A stretch of DNA of 64,000 nucleotides from Streptomyces sp. NBC_00691 (GTDB lineage: Bacteria; Actinomycetota; Actinomycetes; Streptomycetales; Streptomycetaceae): NCBI RefSeq assembly GCF_036226665.1, contig NZ_CP109007.1, forward strand, positions 1,798,001 through 1,862,000, read 5' to 3'. A program made the position numbers and the translations under genes. The notes under the pieces were generated by a model. The model was not told the DNA's origin, made no database searches, and saw nothing but the letters and a program-made list of their open reading frames with translations. Below, piece by piece: positions 42,063-51,409 of the stretch (its first letter is position 1; every line of letters starts with the position of its first letter).

Positions 42063-43151
42063 TCAGGGGAAGACCACCAGGGCCCGGCCGCCCTTGCCCG
42101 CGATCATGTTCTCGAAGGCGCCCGGGATGCCGTCCAGGGTGATCCGCTCGGTGACGAGGGTGCTCAGGTCGAGCCGGCCGGCGCGGATGTGCCCGGCGAG
42201 GACCGGCAGGTCGACGGCCGGGTTCGAGTTGCCGTAGACGCAGCCCGCGAGGGTGCGGCCCCAGTGGAAGATCTCCAGGGCGTTGAACGTGACCTCCTGG
42301 TCCTTGCCGCCGATGCCCACGACCGTGGTGCGGCCGCCGCGCCGGGTGGAGTCCCACGCGGTCCGGATGGTGACGGCGCGTCCGACGCACTCGACGGCCA
42401 CGTCGACGCCCTGGCCCCCCGTCAGCTTCCGGATCTCCTTCGCCGTGGTCCCGGAGGCGACCAGGTACTCGGTGGCTCCGGCCGCCCGGGCGAGCGCCTC
42501 CTTCTCCGGGGAGACGTCCACCGCGACGATCGTCGAGGCGCCCGCGATCCGGGCGGCCTGGAGCGTGGCGAGCCCCACCCCGCCGACGCCGAACACCGCG
42601 ACCGTCTCGCCCTCGCGGACCCGGGCGGAGTGATGGACCGCGCCCCAGCCGGTGAGGACGGCGCAGCCCAGGAGAGCGGCGTCGGTCAACGGCACGCCGT
42701 CGGGCACGGGGAGGACGCAGTTCGCGGCGACGACGGTCTCCTCGGCGAACGCGGCGACGTTGAGACCGGGGTGCAGGTCCGTGCCGTCCTGGGCACGGGC
42801 ATGGATGTTCGCGGTGCCGGCGAGCGCGTGGGCGCAGAGCCAGACCTCGCCGAGCGAGCAGGGGTGGCAGGTGCCGCAGGAGGGCGCCCAGTTGAGGACG
42901 ACTCCGTCGCCGGGGGCGACATGGGTGACGCCCTCGCCGACCGAGACGACGGTCCCCGCGCCCTCGTGGCCGAGGACGGCGGGCACCGGCACGCGCATGG
43001 TGCCGTTGGTGAGGGACAGGTCGGAGTGGCAGACGCCGGCGGCCGCGAGCCGGACCCGGACCTGGCCGGGGCCCGGCTCGGGGAGTTCGATGCCGGTGAT
43101 CTCCAGCGGGGAGCCGACGGCGGGCAGGACGGCGGCGCGGATCAGGCTCAC
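42063..43151 (-). CDS. Zinc-dependent alcohol dehydrogenase (AdhD-like, class III-type)
   Basis: A 362-residue zinc MDR enzyme. Catalytic zinc motifs are AAGVCHSDL and GHEGAG; the structural-zinc cysteines lie in SCGTCHPCSLGEVWLC; the NAD loop is VFGVGGVGLATLQAARIAG. It resembles mycothiol/aryl alcohol dehydrogenases of actinobacteria and should oxidise a primary alcohol with NAD. It starts with GTG, preceded by GAGGAG, and lies 55 bases after the aldehyde dehydrogenase gene in the same transcript, so alcohol-to-acid oxidation is likely. Its end converges on the roh operon; whether it serves that pathway is unknown. Confidence 0.87.
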   Translation of the reverse strand: MSLIRAAVLPAVGSPLEITGIELPEPGPGQVRVRLAAAGVCHSDLSLTNGTMRVPVPAVLGHEGAGTVVSVGEGVTHVAPGDGVVLNWAPSCGTCHPCSLGEVWLCAHALAGTANIHARAQDGTDLHPGLNVAAFAEETVVAANCVLPVPDGVPLTDAALLGCAVLTGWGAVHHSARVREGETVAVFGVGGVGLATLQAARIAGASTIVAVDVSPEKEALARAAGATEYLVASGTTAKEIRKLTGGQGVDVAVECVGRAVTIRTAWDSTRRGGRTTVVGIGGKDQEVTFNALEIFHWGRTLAGCVYGNSNPAVDLPVLAGHIRAGRLDLSTLVTERITLDGIPGAFENMIAGKGGRALVVFP

Positions 43152-43206
43152 GTGCGGTGCTCCTCGGGACTCGCGTGGACGGGGCGGAACGGAGGCGGCG
43201 AGCCGC

Positions 43207-44598
43207 TCAGAACTGCAGCGACTTGGTCTGGAGGTACTCGGCGAGGCCGTGCGCGCCGAGCTCCCGGCCCACGCCGGACTGCTTGTACCCGCCGAAGGGG
43301 GCCATGGCGTTGAACCGGCCGCCGTTGATGTCGACCTGACCGGCCTCCATGCGGCGCGCGAAGGCGACGGCCTCCTCGGGGTCGCCCCAGACCGCTCCGG
43401 CGAGGCCGTACACGGTGCCGTTGGCGATGGCGAGGGCCTCCTCCTCGTCCTCGTACCGGAGGAGCGAGACGACGGGCCCGAAGATCTCCTCCTGGGCGAT
43501 GACCATCTCCGGGGTGACGTCGGCGAAGACCGTCGGGGAGACGTAGTAGCCGGTCTCCAGCGGGGCCTCGGAGCCGCCGGCGACGAGCCGGGCGCCCTCC
43601 TCGACGCCCTTCTGGATGTAGCCGCGCACGCGCTCCAGCTGCTTGGCGTTGACCAGGGGGCCGAGGCGCTCACCGGGGACGTACTTGGCGACGGCCTCGG
43701 CGGCAAGCGCCACGGCCTCCTCGTAACGGTCCGCGGGGATCAGCATCCGGGTCCAGGCGCTGCACTTCTGGCCGGAGTTGGACATCACGTTGGCGACGCC
43801 GACCGAGACGGCCTTCGCGAGGTCGGCGCTCGGCAGGATGACGTTGGCGGACTTGCCGCCGAGTTCGAGGGCGACCCGCTTCACGGCGCCGCCCGCGAGG
43901 GCGCCGATGCGGCGGCCGACGGCGGTGGAGCCGGTGAAGGAGACGAGGTCCACGTCGGGGTGCTCGGCGAGGGCCTGCCCCGCGACCGGGCCGAGGCCGG
44001 TGACCAGGTTGAAGACGCCGGCCGGCAGGCCCGCCTCGTGCACGGCCTCGGCGAAGAGCTGGGCGGTGAGCGGGGTGTCCTCGGCGGGCTTGAGGACGGT
44101 CGTGCAGCCGGCGGCGAGGGCCGGGGCGACCTTGGCGACGACCTGGTGGAGCGGGAAGTTCCAGGGGGTGATCGCGGCGACGACGCCGACGGGCTCGGCG
44201 TAGACGGTGGAGTTGCCGACCTTCTCCTCGAAGGGGTGGGTGGCGGCGAGGTCCGCGTACGTCCCCGCGACGGCGATCGGCAGTCCGGCGTGCACGGCGG
44301 CGGCGAGCTGCGGCGGAGCGCCGAGCTCGGCGGTGACGGTGGCGGCGATCTCCTCCGCGCGGGCGGCGAGCGCGTCGCGCAGGGCGGCGATCCGGGCACC
44401 GCGCTCGGCGGGCGGGGTCGCGGCCCAGCCGGGCAGGGCGGCGCGGGCGGCGCGTACGGCCGCGTCGACGTCCTCGGCGGTGCCTGCCGGGACGTGGCCG
44501 ATGACCTTCTCGTCCGCCGGGTTGAGGACGGCGATCGTGTCGGGACCGGCGGCGGGCCGCCACTCGCCGTCGATGTACATCGCGTCGTGCGCCTTCAT
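43207..44598 (-). CDS. NAD(P)-dependent aldehyde dehydrogenase
   Basis: A 463-residue enzyme of the ALDH superfamily. The [20 protein letters not shown] nucleotide region, [13 protein letters not shown], catalytic Glu in [11 protein letters not shown], catalytic Cys in [12 protein letters not shown] and the EEIFGPVVS motif are all present. It oxidises an aldehyde to the acid, presumably the product of the alcohol dehydrogenase encoded next. The ATG at 44598 (MKAHDAM) is chosen over 44637, which would start inside a 17-base dyad. That dyad resembles the operator of the acyl-CoA dehydrogenase/TetR pair at 28.5 kb, so it may answer to the same kind of regulator. Confidence 0.9.
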   Translation of the reverse strand: MKAHDAMYIDGEWRPAAGPDTIAVLNPADEKVIGHVPAGTAEDVDAAVRAARAALPGWAATPPAERGARIAALRDALAARAEEIAATVTAELGAPPQLAAAVHAGLPIAVAGTYADLAATHPFEEKVGNSTVYAEPVGVVAAITPWNFPLHQVVAKVAPALAAGCTTVLKPAEDTPLTAQLFAEAVHEAGLPAGVFNLVTGLGPVAGQALAEHPDVDLVSFTGSTAVGRRIGALAGGAVKRVALELGGKSANVILPSADLAKAVSVGVANVMSNSGQKCSAWTRMLIPADRYEEAVALAAEAVAKYVPGERLGPLVNAKQLERVRGYIQKGVEEGARLVAGGSEAPLETGYYVSPTVFADVTPEMVIAQEEIFGPVVSLLRYEDEEEALAIANGTVYGLAGAVWGDPEEAVAFARRMEAGQVDINGGRFNAMAPFGGYKQSGVGRELGAHGLAEYLQTKSLQF

Positions 44599-44636
44599 CC
44601 GATGTCTCCTCACACTACCGACCGGTTCGACACCCA

Positions 44637-44653
44637 AACTAGCGCTGTTAGTT
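44637..44653. promoter_or_regulatory. TetR-type operator upstream of aldehyde dehydrogenase
   Basis: AACTAGCGCTGTTAGTT has perfect AACTA/TAGTT arms (six bases with the flanking A and T). It is 39 bases ahead of the minus-strand ALDH start and matches the 28552-28568 site at 13 of 17 positions. Confidence 0.62.
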
Positions 44654-44869
44654 TTTGGGCGCCAGGGCCTCCGGACGTGCCCCCGGTCTCACCGGGACAC
44701 CGACCGGCGGCCCACCGGCCCTCGACCGCGTACCCCGCCGATCGTGCCTCCCCTCCCCGGCCCTGTCCACGGACGTCCCGCACAGTCGTCCCCCTCGGGA
44801 ACTGGCGGATGCCCCCTTGCCTCGCGCCACGTCCCGGCACCCGCACGGAATCGCCCCCACAGTGACGAA

Positions 44870-44898
44870 GGTCCTCCCCGCCGGGGGCGGGGAGGACC
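44870..44898 (-). terminator. Hairpin downstream of the sortase gene
   Basis: GGTCCTCCCCGCC and GGCGGGGAGGACC form a perfect 13-base stem with a three-base loop, 171 bases beyond the sortase stop on the minus strand. Confidence 0.55.
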
Positions 44899-45068
44899 GG
44901 AGGCGAGACGTGCGGAGCGCCCGCCCTCGCGGGACGGACGACCGGGGTGTGGACGGACGACCGGGGAGGGACCGGCGGCCGGGGGCGGGCGACCGGGCGG
45001 GGCCGGCGATCGGGGACGGACGACCGGGTGGGGCGCGGTGGACGACGGACGCGGCTGGGGTCCGTCGT

Positions 45069-45899
45069 TCAGAGTTCCTGGGCCATGTCCGTGAGGTGGG
45101 CGAAGACGACGATGTTCGCCTCGTAGCCCTTGCTGTGGTCGAAGGCTCCGCCACAGGTGAGCAGCCGCAGTTCGGGCCGCCCGGTGGCGCCGTACACCTC
45201 CTTGTCGGGGAAGTCGGCCTTGGCGTACGTACGAACCCGGTCGACCGTGAAGACGGCGACCTTGCCGTCGGCGCGGGCGACCCGGACGGTGTTGCCGGGG
45301 CTGAGCGAGTCGAGGTTGAGGAAGACGGCGGGCCCGGTGCGGGTGTCGCGGTGGCCGACGACGACGGCGGTCCCCCGCTCGCCAGGGGTGACCCCCTTCG
45401 CGTACCAGCCGACGACATGGGGGTTGTCGACGGGCGGCGTGGCGAGCCGTCCCTCCGCGTCGAGACCGAGTTCGATCACCGGGGCCTCGACGGTCACGGC
45501 GGGCACGGCGACGGTGGTCGGCCGCGAACGGGTCAGCGGCGCCGGCGGGGGCGACGGACGGGGCGAGGGCACGGCCTTCGGCCGGGGCCCGGGCTTCGCC
45601 TTGTGGTCGAGCGCGGCCGTCGCCCCGGCCGCCGGGGCCGCCCCGGCCCGCCCGGAAACGGGCGGGGCCGAAGCGGACGGGGCCGCAGCGGACGAGGCGC
45701 CGGCGGGCCGCTCGGGGGCGGACGGCGCGGCGGCCGACCCTGCGCCCGACCCGGCGGCGAGTACCGTCTCGGCCGGTTCGTCGTCCCCGGCCCACCAGAT
45801 TCCGCCGGTCACCAGGACCGCGACGATCGTCACGGTCCTGGCGAGGCGGAGCAGCCGCCGTTGCCGGCGCGAGAGGCGGGAGAACCTACTTCGCGCCAT
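45069..45899 (-). CDS. Class F sortase
   Basis: A 276-residue membrane-anchored sortase. A basic N-terminus and one transmembrane segment (about residues 20-38: TVTIVAVLVTGGIWWAG) precede a 100-residue Ala/Pro-rich spacer, then the beta-barrel catalytic domain with VVVGHRDT (His) and the LLTCGG active-site Cys at residue 249. The TLxTC-like motif and short domain are class F features. It should cleave a sorting signal and attach a surface protein outside the membrane. Its start overlaps by 14 bases the end of a repeat-bearing surface protein gene, the likely substrate. Confidence 0.87.
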   Translation of the reverse strand: MARSRFSRLSRRQRRLLRLARTVTIVAVLVTGGIWWAGDDEPAETVLAAGSGAGSAAAPSAPERPAGASSAAAPSASAPPVSGRAGAAPAAGATAALDHKAKPGPRPKAVPSPRPSPPPAPLTRSRPTTVAVPAVTVEAPVIELGLDAEGRLATPPVDNPHVVGWYAKGVTPGERGTAVVVGHRDTRTGPAVFLNLDSLSPGNTVRVARADGKVAVFTVDRVRTYAKADFPDKEVYGATGRPELRLLTCGGAFDHSKGYEANIVVFAHLTDMAQEL

Positions 45900-46578
45900 C
45901 GGTGCGGCGGCGCGAGCGGCGGATCAGGACGAGTCCGGCCGTACCGGCGAGGCCGGCGGCGACGGCCGCCGCGACGCCGAAGCCGGAGGACTCGTCGGCG
46001 GCCACTTCCGCGCTGCCGCCGCCGCCGGCACCGACCGGGCCGTGCGGGGGCCGGCCGTGACTCTGGCCGCCGTTGCCCCCGTTGCCGTTCCCGCCGTTGC
46101 CGTTTCCGCCGTTGCCGTTGCCCCCGTTGCCGTTCCCGCCGTTGCCGCCGTCCGGGCAGCTGACGCGGAAGACCTTCGACTTCGCCGCGCCGTTCTGGCC
46201 CACCCACGTCCACTCGACCTTGTACATGCCGGACGCCAGGCCGGTGATGTCGTCCGTGTGCCCGTCACCGGCGCTGTTGACGGCGATGCTGCCGTTCTTC
46301 AGCGACGGATCCTGGTTGCCTGGCCGGCCCGGCTGCTCGTAGATGTTCCACTGAATGCTCTGCAGGCCGTCGAAGTTGAAGGCCGCGAAGCGGAAGACGC
46401 AGCCGACCTGGGGCTCGTTGGCCTGGCTGGTGTCGGGGGTGCCCTGCCGGTGGACCTTGACGTCACCGTTGTCGCCGGGCGCGGCGAAGGCCGTCGGGGC
46501 GCCGGCGAGGGTCACGCCGCCGAGCGCCAGGGTGGCAAGGGTCGCGCGGAGCAGAGCGCGGGTGGGGGGAGTCGTCAT
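45886..46578 (-). CDS. Exported glycine/asparagine-repeat surface protein, probable sortase substrate
   Basis: A 230-residue protein with a Sec signal peptide (residues 1-33, ending AFA), a compact domain with two cysteines (VGCVFRFAAFNFDG and FRVSCPDGG), then an NGGNG repeat (about residues 145-168) and a C-terminal hydrophobic helix followed by RRSRRR. This is the layout of a sortase-anchored protein, but no LPXTG is found; VGAGGGGSAE is in its place. It overlaps the class F sortase gene. The domain may bind a ligand outside the cell; its function is unknown. Confidence 0.78.
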   Translation of the reverse strand: MTTPPTRALLRATLATLALGGVTLAGAPTAFAAPGDNGDVKVHRQGTPDTSQANEPQVGCVFRFAAFNFDGLQSIQWNIYEQPGRPGNQDPSLKNGSIAVNSAGDGHTDDITGLASGMYKVEWTWVGQNGAAKSKVFRVSCPDGGNGGNGNGGNGNGGNGNGGNGNGGNGGQSHGRPPHGPVGAGGGGSAEVAADESSGFGVAAAVAAGLAGTAGLVLIRRSRRRTDGAK

Positions 46579-46724
46579 GGTGAGGGTCCTCCAGTCGTGG
46601 CCATCGGATACTTACTGCGATAATCCGACTATCTGTCACGAATTGGACACAGAGAGTGGCGACACGGTCGCATCGCCGTTCCTCTCCACCCGTCCGGCCC
46701 ACTCCCCGGCACCCGAGCACCGGA

Positions 46725-48212
46725 TCAGATGATGCCGAAGAGGATTCCCGAGGCGAGGACGACCAGCGACGTGAGGGCCGCCCACTTCACCGTGAACCTG
46801 GTGTGGTCGCCGAACTCGACCTTCGCCATGCCGACGAGGACGTACACGGCGGGGACCAACGGGCTCGACATGTGCAGCGCCTGGCCCACCAGGGAGGCCC
46901 GCGCGATCTCCAGGGGCGAGACGCCGTGGGCGGCGCCCGCCTCCGCGAGGACCGGGACGACACCGAAGTAGAAGCCGTCGTTCGACATGAAGTAGGTCAG
47001 CGGGATGCTGAGCACACCGGTGACCAGGCCCATGTGCGGGCCCATGCCCTCCGGGATGGCGCCGACGAGCCAGTCGGCCATGTGCTTGACCATGCCCGTG
47101 CCGGTGAGGACACCGGTGAAGACAGCGGCGGCGAAGACCATGCCGGAGACATTGAGGACGTTGTCCGCGTGGGCGGCGATACGGGCCTTCTGCTCGGCCA
47201 TGTTCGGGTAGTTGACGGTGAGCGCGAGCGCGGCGCCGAGCAGGAACAGCACCGGGATCGGCATCAGTTCGAGGATCATCGAGGCGAGCAGCGCGACCGT
47301 CAGTCCGGCGTTGAACCAGTACAGCTTGGGACGGAGGGTCGCGCGGTTCGGGTCGAGGCCCTGGAACCCGTCGTCCTGACCGGAGCCGGCGACGACGCCC
47401 GGCGCCTCACCGGAGCCGCCGACGGGCTTCTTGTTCAGAACCACGACACCGCCCCCGGTACCACCGGCACTGCCCGTACCACCAGCACTACCCGTACCAC
47501 CGGTGCTACCGGCACCGCTGCCACCGCCGGCACCCGCCGTGACGAGGGCCGTGTCGGTCTCGGGCACCAGGGCCTCGTCGAGCGTGAGGTAGCCGATGCG
47601 CTTCCGCTCCCGGCGCCCGAGGACATACGCGAGGACGAGGACACAGAGCAGGCCCATGCCGAGCGCGGGAATCATCGGCACGAAGACGTCACCGGCGTCC
47701 AGCTTCAGCGCGGTCGCGGCGCGGGCCGTGGGACCTCCCCAGGGCAGGGTGTTCATGACGCCGTTCGCGGTGGCGGCGACACCCGTCATGACCACCAGGC
47801 TCATCCCGAGCCGCTTGTAGAGCGGATACATCGCCGAGACGGTGATCATGAAGGTGGTGGATCCGTCGCCGTCCAGCGACACGATCGCGGCGAGCACCGC
47901 CGTACCCACGACGATCCGTACGGGGTCGGCCTTACAGAAGCGCAGGATGCCCCGGACGATCGGGTCGAAGAGGCCGACGTCGATCATCACCCCGAAGTAG
48001 ACGATGGCGAACATCAGCATCGCCGCCGTCGGTGCCAGTTTGCCGACGCCTTCGATGACGTAGTCGCCGAGCTGGGCCCCCTGCCCGACCACCACGCAGA
48101 ACAGCGCGGGGATCAGCACGAGTGCCGCGATCGGCGACATCTTCTTCATCATGATCAGGACCAGAAACGTCGCGATCATGGCGAAGCCGAGGACGGTCAG
48201 CATGGAGGACAC
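46725..48212 (-). CDS. CitMHS-family metal-citrate:H+ symporter
   Basis: A 495-residue transporter with about twelve helices. MLTVLGFAMIATFLVLIM, VSLDGDGSTTFMITVSAMYP, GVMNTLPWGGPTARAA and YFMSNDGFYFGVVPVLAEAG are the conserved blocks of CitM/CitH. It imports citrate complexed to a divalent metal. A central cytoplasmic loop (about residues 225-275) is expanded by an AGGTGS repeat, not usual in Bacillus relatives. It is a single-gene unit on the minus strand. No CitST-type two-component system is adjacent. Confidence 0.9.
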   Translation of the reverse strand: MSSMLTVLGFAMIATFLVLIMMKKMSPIAALVLIPALFCVVVGQGAQLGDYVIEGVGKLAPTAAMLMFAIVYFGVMIDVGLFDPIVRGILRFCKADPVRIVVGTAVLAAIVSLDGDGSTTFMITVSAMYPLYKRLGMSLVVMTGVAATANGVMNTLPWGGPTARAATALKLDAGDVFVPMIPALGMGLLCVLVLAYVLGRRERKRIGYLTLDEALVPETDTALVTAGAGGGSGAGSTGGTGSAGGTGSAGGTGGGVVVLNKKPVGGSGEAPGVVAGSGQDDGFQGLDPNRATLRPKLYWFNAGLTVALLASMILELMPIPVLFLLGAALALTVNYPNMAEQKARIAAHADNVLNVSGMVFAAAVFTGVLTGTGMVKHMADWLVGAIPEGMGPHMGLVTGVLSIPLTYFMSNDGFYFGVVPVLAEAGAAHGVSPLEIARASLVGQALHMSSPLVPAVYVLVGMAKVEFGDHTRFTVKWAALTSLVVLASGILFGII

Positions 48213-48322
48213 CTCACGTTCACCCTTGAACTCCCGCCGAGCGGCGGTCCGGATGACGGTAGGTGCCCCCTTCTGCCGTTAACAAGACGTTGACGCGTGA
48301 GCAATACGAGCAAAACCCCAGG

Positions 48323-50524
48323 TCACGGCAGGGGTGATACCTCGACGGGGAAGCCGTTCAGCACGGCCGTCCCCGACAGGGGGTCGAGCCGGGAGCCGTC
48401 GAGCAGCTGGTTGACGTTGACTCCGGGACGCGCGGACGCGACGGCCAGCCGCGTGCCCGGCCGGTCGTGACCCCAGCCGTGCGGCAGGCTCACCACTCCC
48501 GGGCGCACCCCGTCGGTCACCTCCACCGGCACCTCCAGATCGCCGCCCTCGCCCTTGATCCGCGCGAGGCCGCCGTCGGCGAGCCTCAGCCGGGCCGCGT
48601 CGTCGGGGTGCACCTGGAGGGTGCACCGGTTCGTGCCGCCGCCGAGCGCGGGGGTGTTGTGCAGCCAGCTGTTGTTCGAGCGCAGGTGGCGGCGCCCGAC
48701 GAGCTGGACGCTGCCGGAGTCGGGTACGGCGTCGAGCGCGGCACGCAGCCGGGGCAGGTCGGCGGCGAGCGGCGCGGCGAACAGCTCGATGCGTCCGCTG
48801 CGGGTCTTGAGGACCTGCGGGAGACGCGGCTTGAGCGGGCCGAGGTCGATACCGTTCGGGTGGGCCCGCAGCTCGTCGAGGGTGAGCCCGTACGGGCCGA
48901 GGCGCAGCATCATGTCGAGCCGGCGCTCGGGCCCGCTGTCCCCGGTGAGCGCCGCCGCGAACTCCTCGGGGTCCGCCCCGTGGGCCGGCGAGTGCTCCTG
49001 GGTGACCGCCTTGGCGAGGGTCGTGTCGATCGCGAGCTGGTCGACGGCCGACGGCGGCGCCCCGTGCATCCCGGAGACGGCGAGGATGAGCCGGGCGTGG
49101 ATCTCGCACTCGTCCATCCGGTCCGCCTCCAGGGGCACGGCGGCCGGGGTGTAGCGCACCTGGTCGCGCACCGCGAGGGCGTTGAAGGCGAAGTCGAAGT
49201 GGGCGCTCCGGGAGGGCGGGGGCGGCGGCAGCAGGACATCGGCGTGGCGGGTGGTCTCGTTGAGGTACGGGTCGACGCCGACCATCAGGTCGAGGGAGCC
49301 GAGCGCCGCGTCGAGGCGGTCCCCGTCGGGCGCGGAGAGGACGGGGTTGGAGGCGACGGTGATCAGCGCCCGGACGCGGCCCTTCCCGGGGGTCTCGATC
49401 TCCTCGGCGAGCGCGACCATCGGCAACTCCCCCTTGACTTCCGGGTGGTGCGAGACCCGGCTGTGCCGACGGCCGAGGGCGAAGCCCCTGCCGGGTCCCG
49501 CGGGGCGCGGGGCGGGTGCGGTGGCGGAGAGCGGGAAGAGGGCGCCGCCGGGCCGGTCGAGGTTGCCGGTGAGGATGTTGAGGACGTCGACGAGCCAGTT
49601 GGCGAGGGTGCCGTACGCCACGGTGGAGCTGCCCATCCGTCCGTAGACGGCGGCGGTGGGCGCCGCGGCGAGTTCCCGGGCGAGGGCGCGGATGGTGTCG
49701 GCGTCCACGTCGCAGGCGTCGGCGACCGCCTCCGGGCTGAACTCCCGTACGGCCGTCCGTACCTCCTCGACCCCCTCCACATGGGCGGCGAGCGGGCCGA
49801 GGTCGGTGAGCCCCTCCTCGAAGAGGGTGTGGACGAGCGCGGCGAGGAGGAACGCGTCGCCACCGGGTCGGATGGCGACGTGCCGGTCGGCGACGCGTGC
49901 GGTGCGGGTACGCCGGGGGTCGACGACGGTGAGGGTGCCGCCGCGCCGGCGCAGCGCCTTGAGCCTGCCGGGGAAGTCGGGGGCGGTGCACAGGCTTCCG
50001 TTGGAGTCCAGCGGGTTGGCTCCGAGGATCAGCAGGTGATCGGTGCGGTCCAGGTCCGGCACGGGGATCGCGAAGGGGTCTCCGAACAGCAGGCCGCTGG
50101 AGACGTGCTTGGGCATCTGGTCGATCGTCGACGCCGTGAAGAGGTTCCGTGTGCGCAACGCACCGATCAGCAGGGGCGGGTAGAGGGCGCCGGCGATCGT
50201 GTGCACATTGGGGTTGCCCAGGACGATACCCACGGCATCCGGCCCGTACTCCTCGATCAGCGGACGGATTCTCGTGGCGATCGTGTCGAACGCCTCTTCC
50301 CAGGTCGCCTCCTGGAGCCGCCCGTCCTTCCTGACCAGCGGGACGCGGAGCCGGTCGGGGTCGGCGTCGATGCCGGGAAAGGCGGCCCCCTTGGGGCAGA
50401 CGAAGCCCTTGCTGAACACGTCCTCGCGGTTTCCGCGCGCTCCGGTGACCCGGGACCCGTCGATCGTCAGGGTCAGTCCGCAGGTCGCTTCGCAGAGGGG
50501 GCAGATGCGCGGGGCGGTGGGCAT
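48323..50524 (-). CDS. Molybdopterin-dependent oxidoreductase (BisC/FdhF-like, [4Fe-4S])
   Basis: A 733-residue cytoplasmic molybdo- or tungstoenzyme. The N-terminal cluster motif is CPLCEATCG with a later FVCPKG cysteine; molybdopterin-binding blocks include LILGANPLDSNGS and VVDPRRTRTA; the C-terminal dinucleotide-binding domain contains HLRSNNSWLHNTP. At the metal-ligand position the sequence reads TIDQMPKHVSS, with Val where formate dehydrogenases and NapA have Cys or Sec. The substrate is unknown. The ATG at 50524 (MPTAPRICPLC) fits the family. A TetR gene lies upstream with a dyad between them. Confidence 0.85.
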   Translation of the reverse strand: MPTAPRICPLCEATCGLTLTIDGSRVTGARGNREDVFSKGFVCPKGAAFPGIDADPDRLRVPLVRKDGRLQEATWEEAFDTIATRIRPLIEEYGPDAVGIVLGNPNVHTIAGALYPPLLIGALRTRNLFTASTIDQMPKHVSSGLLFGDPFAIPVPDLDRTDHLLILGANPLDSNGSLCTAPDFPGRLKALRRRGGTLTVVDPRRTRTARVADRHVAIRPGGDAFLLAALVHTLFEEGLTDLGPLAAHVEGVEEVRTAVREFSPEAVADACDVDADTIRALARELAAAPTAAVYGRMGSSTVAYGTLANWLVDVLNILTGNLDRPGGALFPLSATAPAPRPAGPGRGFALGRRHSRVSHHPEVKGELPMVALAEEIETPGKGRVRALITVASNPVLSAPDGDRLDAALGSLDLMVGVDPYLNETTRHADVLLPPPPPSRSAHFDFAFNALAVRDQVRYTPAAVPLEADRMDECEIHARLILAVSGMHGAPPSAVDQLAIDTTLAKAVTQEHSPAHGADPEEFAAALTGDSGPERRLDMMLRLGPYGLTLDELRAHPNGIDLGPLKPRLPQVLKTRSGRIELFAAPLAADLPRLRAALDAVPDSGSVQLVGRRHLRSNNSWLHNTPALGGGTNRCTLQVHPDDAARLRLADGGLARIKGEGGDLEVPVEVTDGVRPGVVSLPHGWGHDRPGTRLAVASARPGVNVNQLLDGSRLDPLSGTAVLNGFPVEVSPLP

Positions 50525-50580
50525 GGCGTCTCCCGGGGCAGCGTCGGGTCCGGGCCGGGGCGTCGGCCCGCCGCGAGCAT

Positions 50581-50594
50581 ACCGACCGGTAGGC
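50581..50594. promoter_or_regulatory. TetR-type operator upstream of the molybdoenzyme
   Basis: ACCGACCGGTAGGC matches the dyad ACCGACCGGTCGGT at 12 of 14 positions. It lies between the molybdoenzyme start (57 bases downstream on the minus strand) and the tetR stop. Confidence 0.5.
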
Positions 50595-50607
50595 ACGGCC
50601 GGGAGGG

Positions 50608-51237
50608 TTACGACAGGGAGGGTGCGAGATAGGCGTGAAGGAGCTGCCGGGTCTCGTCGATGACGGCGGGGTCGCCCTCGGGGGCGGCACGGAAGGCGAG
50701 CCGGACGAGCGTGTCGGCGGTCTCGACGCCGACCCGGACCTTGCGGCGCAGCGTCGCGTCGGCGGGCCGGCCGAGGTGGGCGGCGAGCAGATCACAGATC
50801 CGCTCGGCGACCAGGCCGTTGGGGTCCTCGCCGGCCTCCTCGGCGGCAGGCACGCCGAAGTCGACGAGGGCGAAGCCGGGAACGGTCCGCTTCATGGCGA
50901 TGAACTCGTCGAGGACTCCGTCGATGGCGGCGTGGGGGTCGGGGTCGGCGGTGGCGTCGAGGTGGGCGGCGATCCGCTCGGCGTACCGGTCGAGATTCCG
51001 GTGGGCGAGTGCGGAGACCATGGCCCGCTTGTTGTCGAAGAAGCGGTAGACGGAGCCGATGGGGACTCCCGCGCGGGCCGCGACGGCACGGGTGCTCAGC
51101 TGCTCGTAGCCGGTCTCGTCGAGCAGTTCGGCGCAGGTGTCGAGGATCCGGGCGAGCCGCTCGGCGCTCCGCTGCTGCACGGGGGCCCGGCGCAGTGGGG
51201 ACGGGGTCTGGGCGTGGGACTGGGGCACGGGGTCCAT
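50608..51237 (-). CDS. TetR-family regulator upstream of the molybdoenzyme
   Basis: A 209-residue TetR protein. After about 20 disordered residues, the helix-turn-helix spans residues 24-72 (SAERLARILDTCAELLDETG, then ARAGVPIGSVYRFFDNKRAM) and a helical sensor follows. It lies on the same strand just before the molybdopterin oxidoreductase, with an ACCGACCGGT-type site in the gap, so it probably regulates that enzyme. Whether the two share a transcript is not clear. The ATG at 51237 is chosen; an open frame continues upstream to 51381 without family sequence. Confidence 0.82.
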   Translation of the reverse strand: MDPVPQSHAQTPSPLRRAPVQQRSAERLARILDTCAELLDETGYEQLSTRAVAARAGVPIGSVYRFFDNKRAMVSALAHRNLDRYAERIAAHLDATADPDPHAAIDGVLDEFIAMKRTVPGFALVDFGVPAAEEAGEDPNGLVAERICDLLAAHLGRPADATLRRKVRVGVETADTLVRLAFRAAPEGDPAVIDETRQLLHAYLAPSLS

Positions 51238-51409
51238 GATGCCGTTCCGGCCCTCCTGTGAGGCCTCGCGGGGCCCGGAAGCCCGGAGGGCCGGCCTCCC
51301 CCGCGAACGCGACCCGCTCCCGAGGGTGACCTCCGGGAGGCGGGTCCAGCGGGTCTCGGCAAGAGGCGCCGGGATCTTCACGCGCGCCGGTGATCGGACT
51401 GGCGGGCGA

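Larger units (their letters stand above)
44599..45068. other. 470-base intergenic region without a recognised gene
   Basis: No frame here has a convincing start, ribosome site and family match; long open frames on the plus strand are GC-driven. It holds the aldehyde dehydrogenase operator (44637-44653), a perfect 13-base hairpin (44870-44882 with 44886-44898) that probably terminates the sortase transcript, and three copies of GGACGGACGACCGGG (44932-44946, 44951-44965, 45014-45028). Confidence 0.6.
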
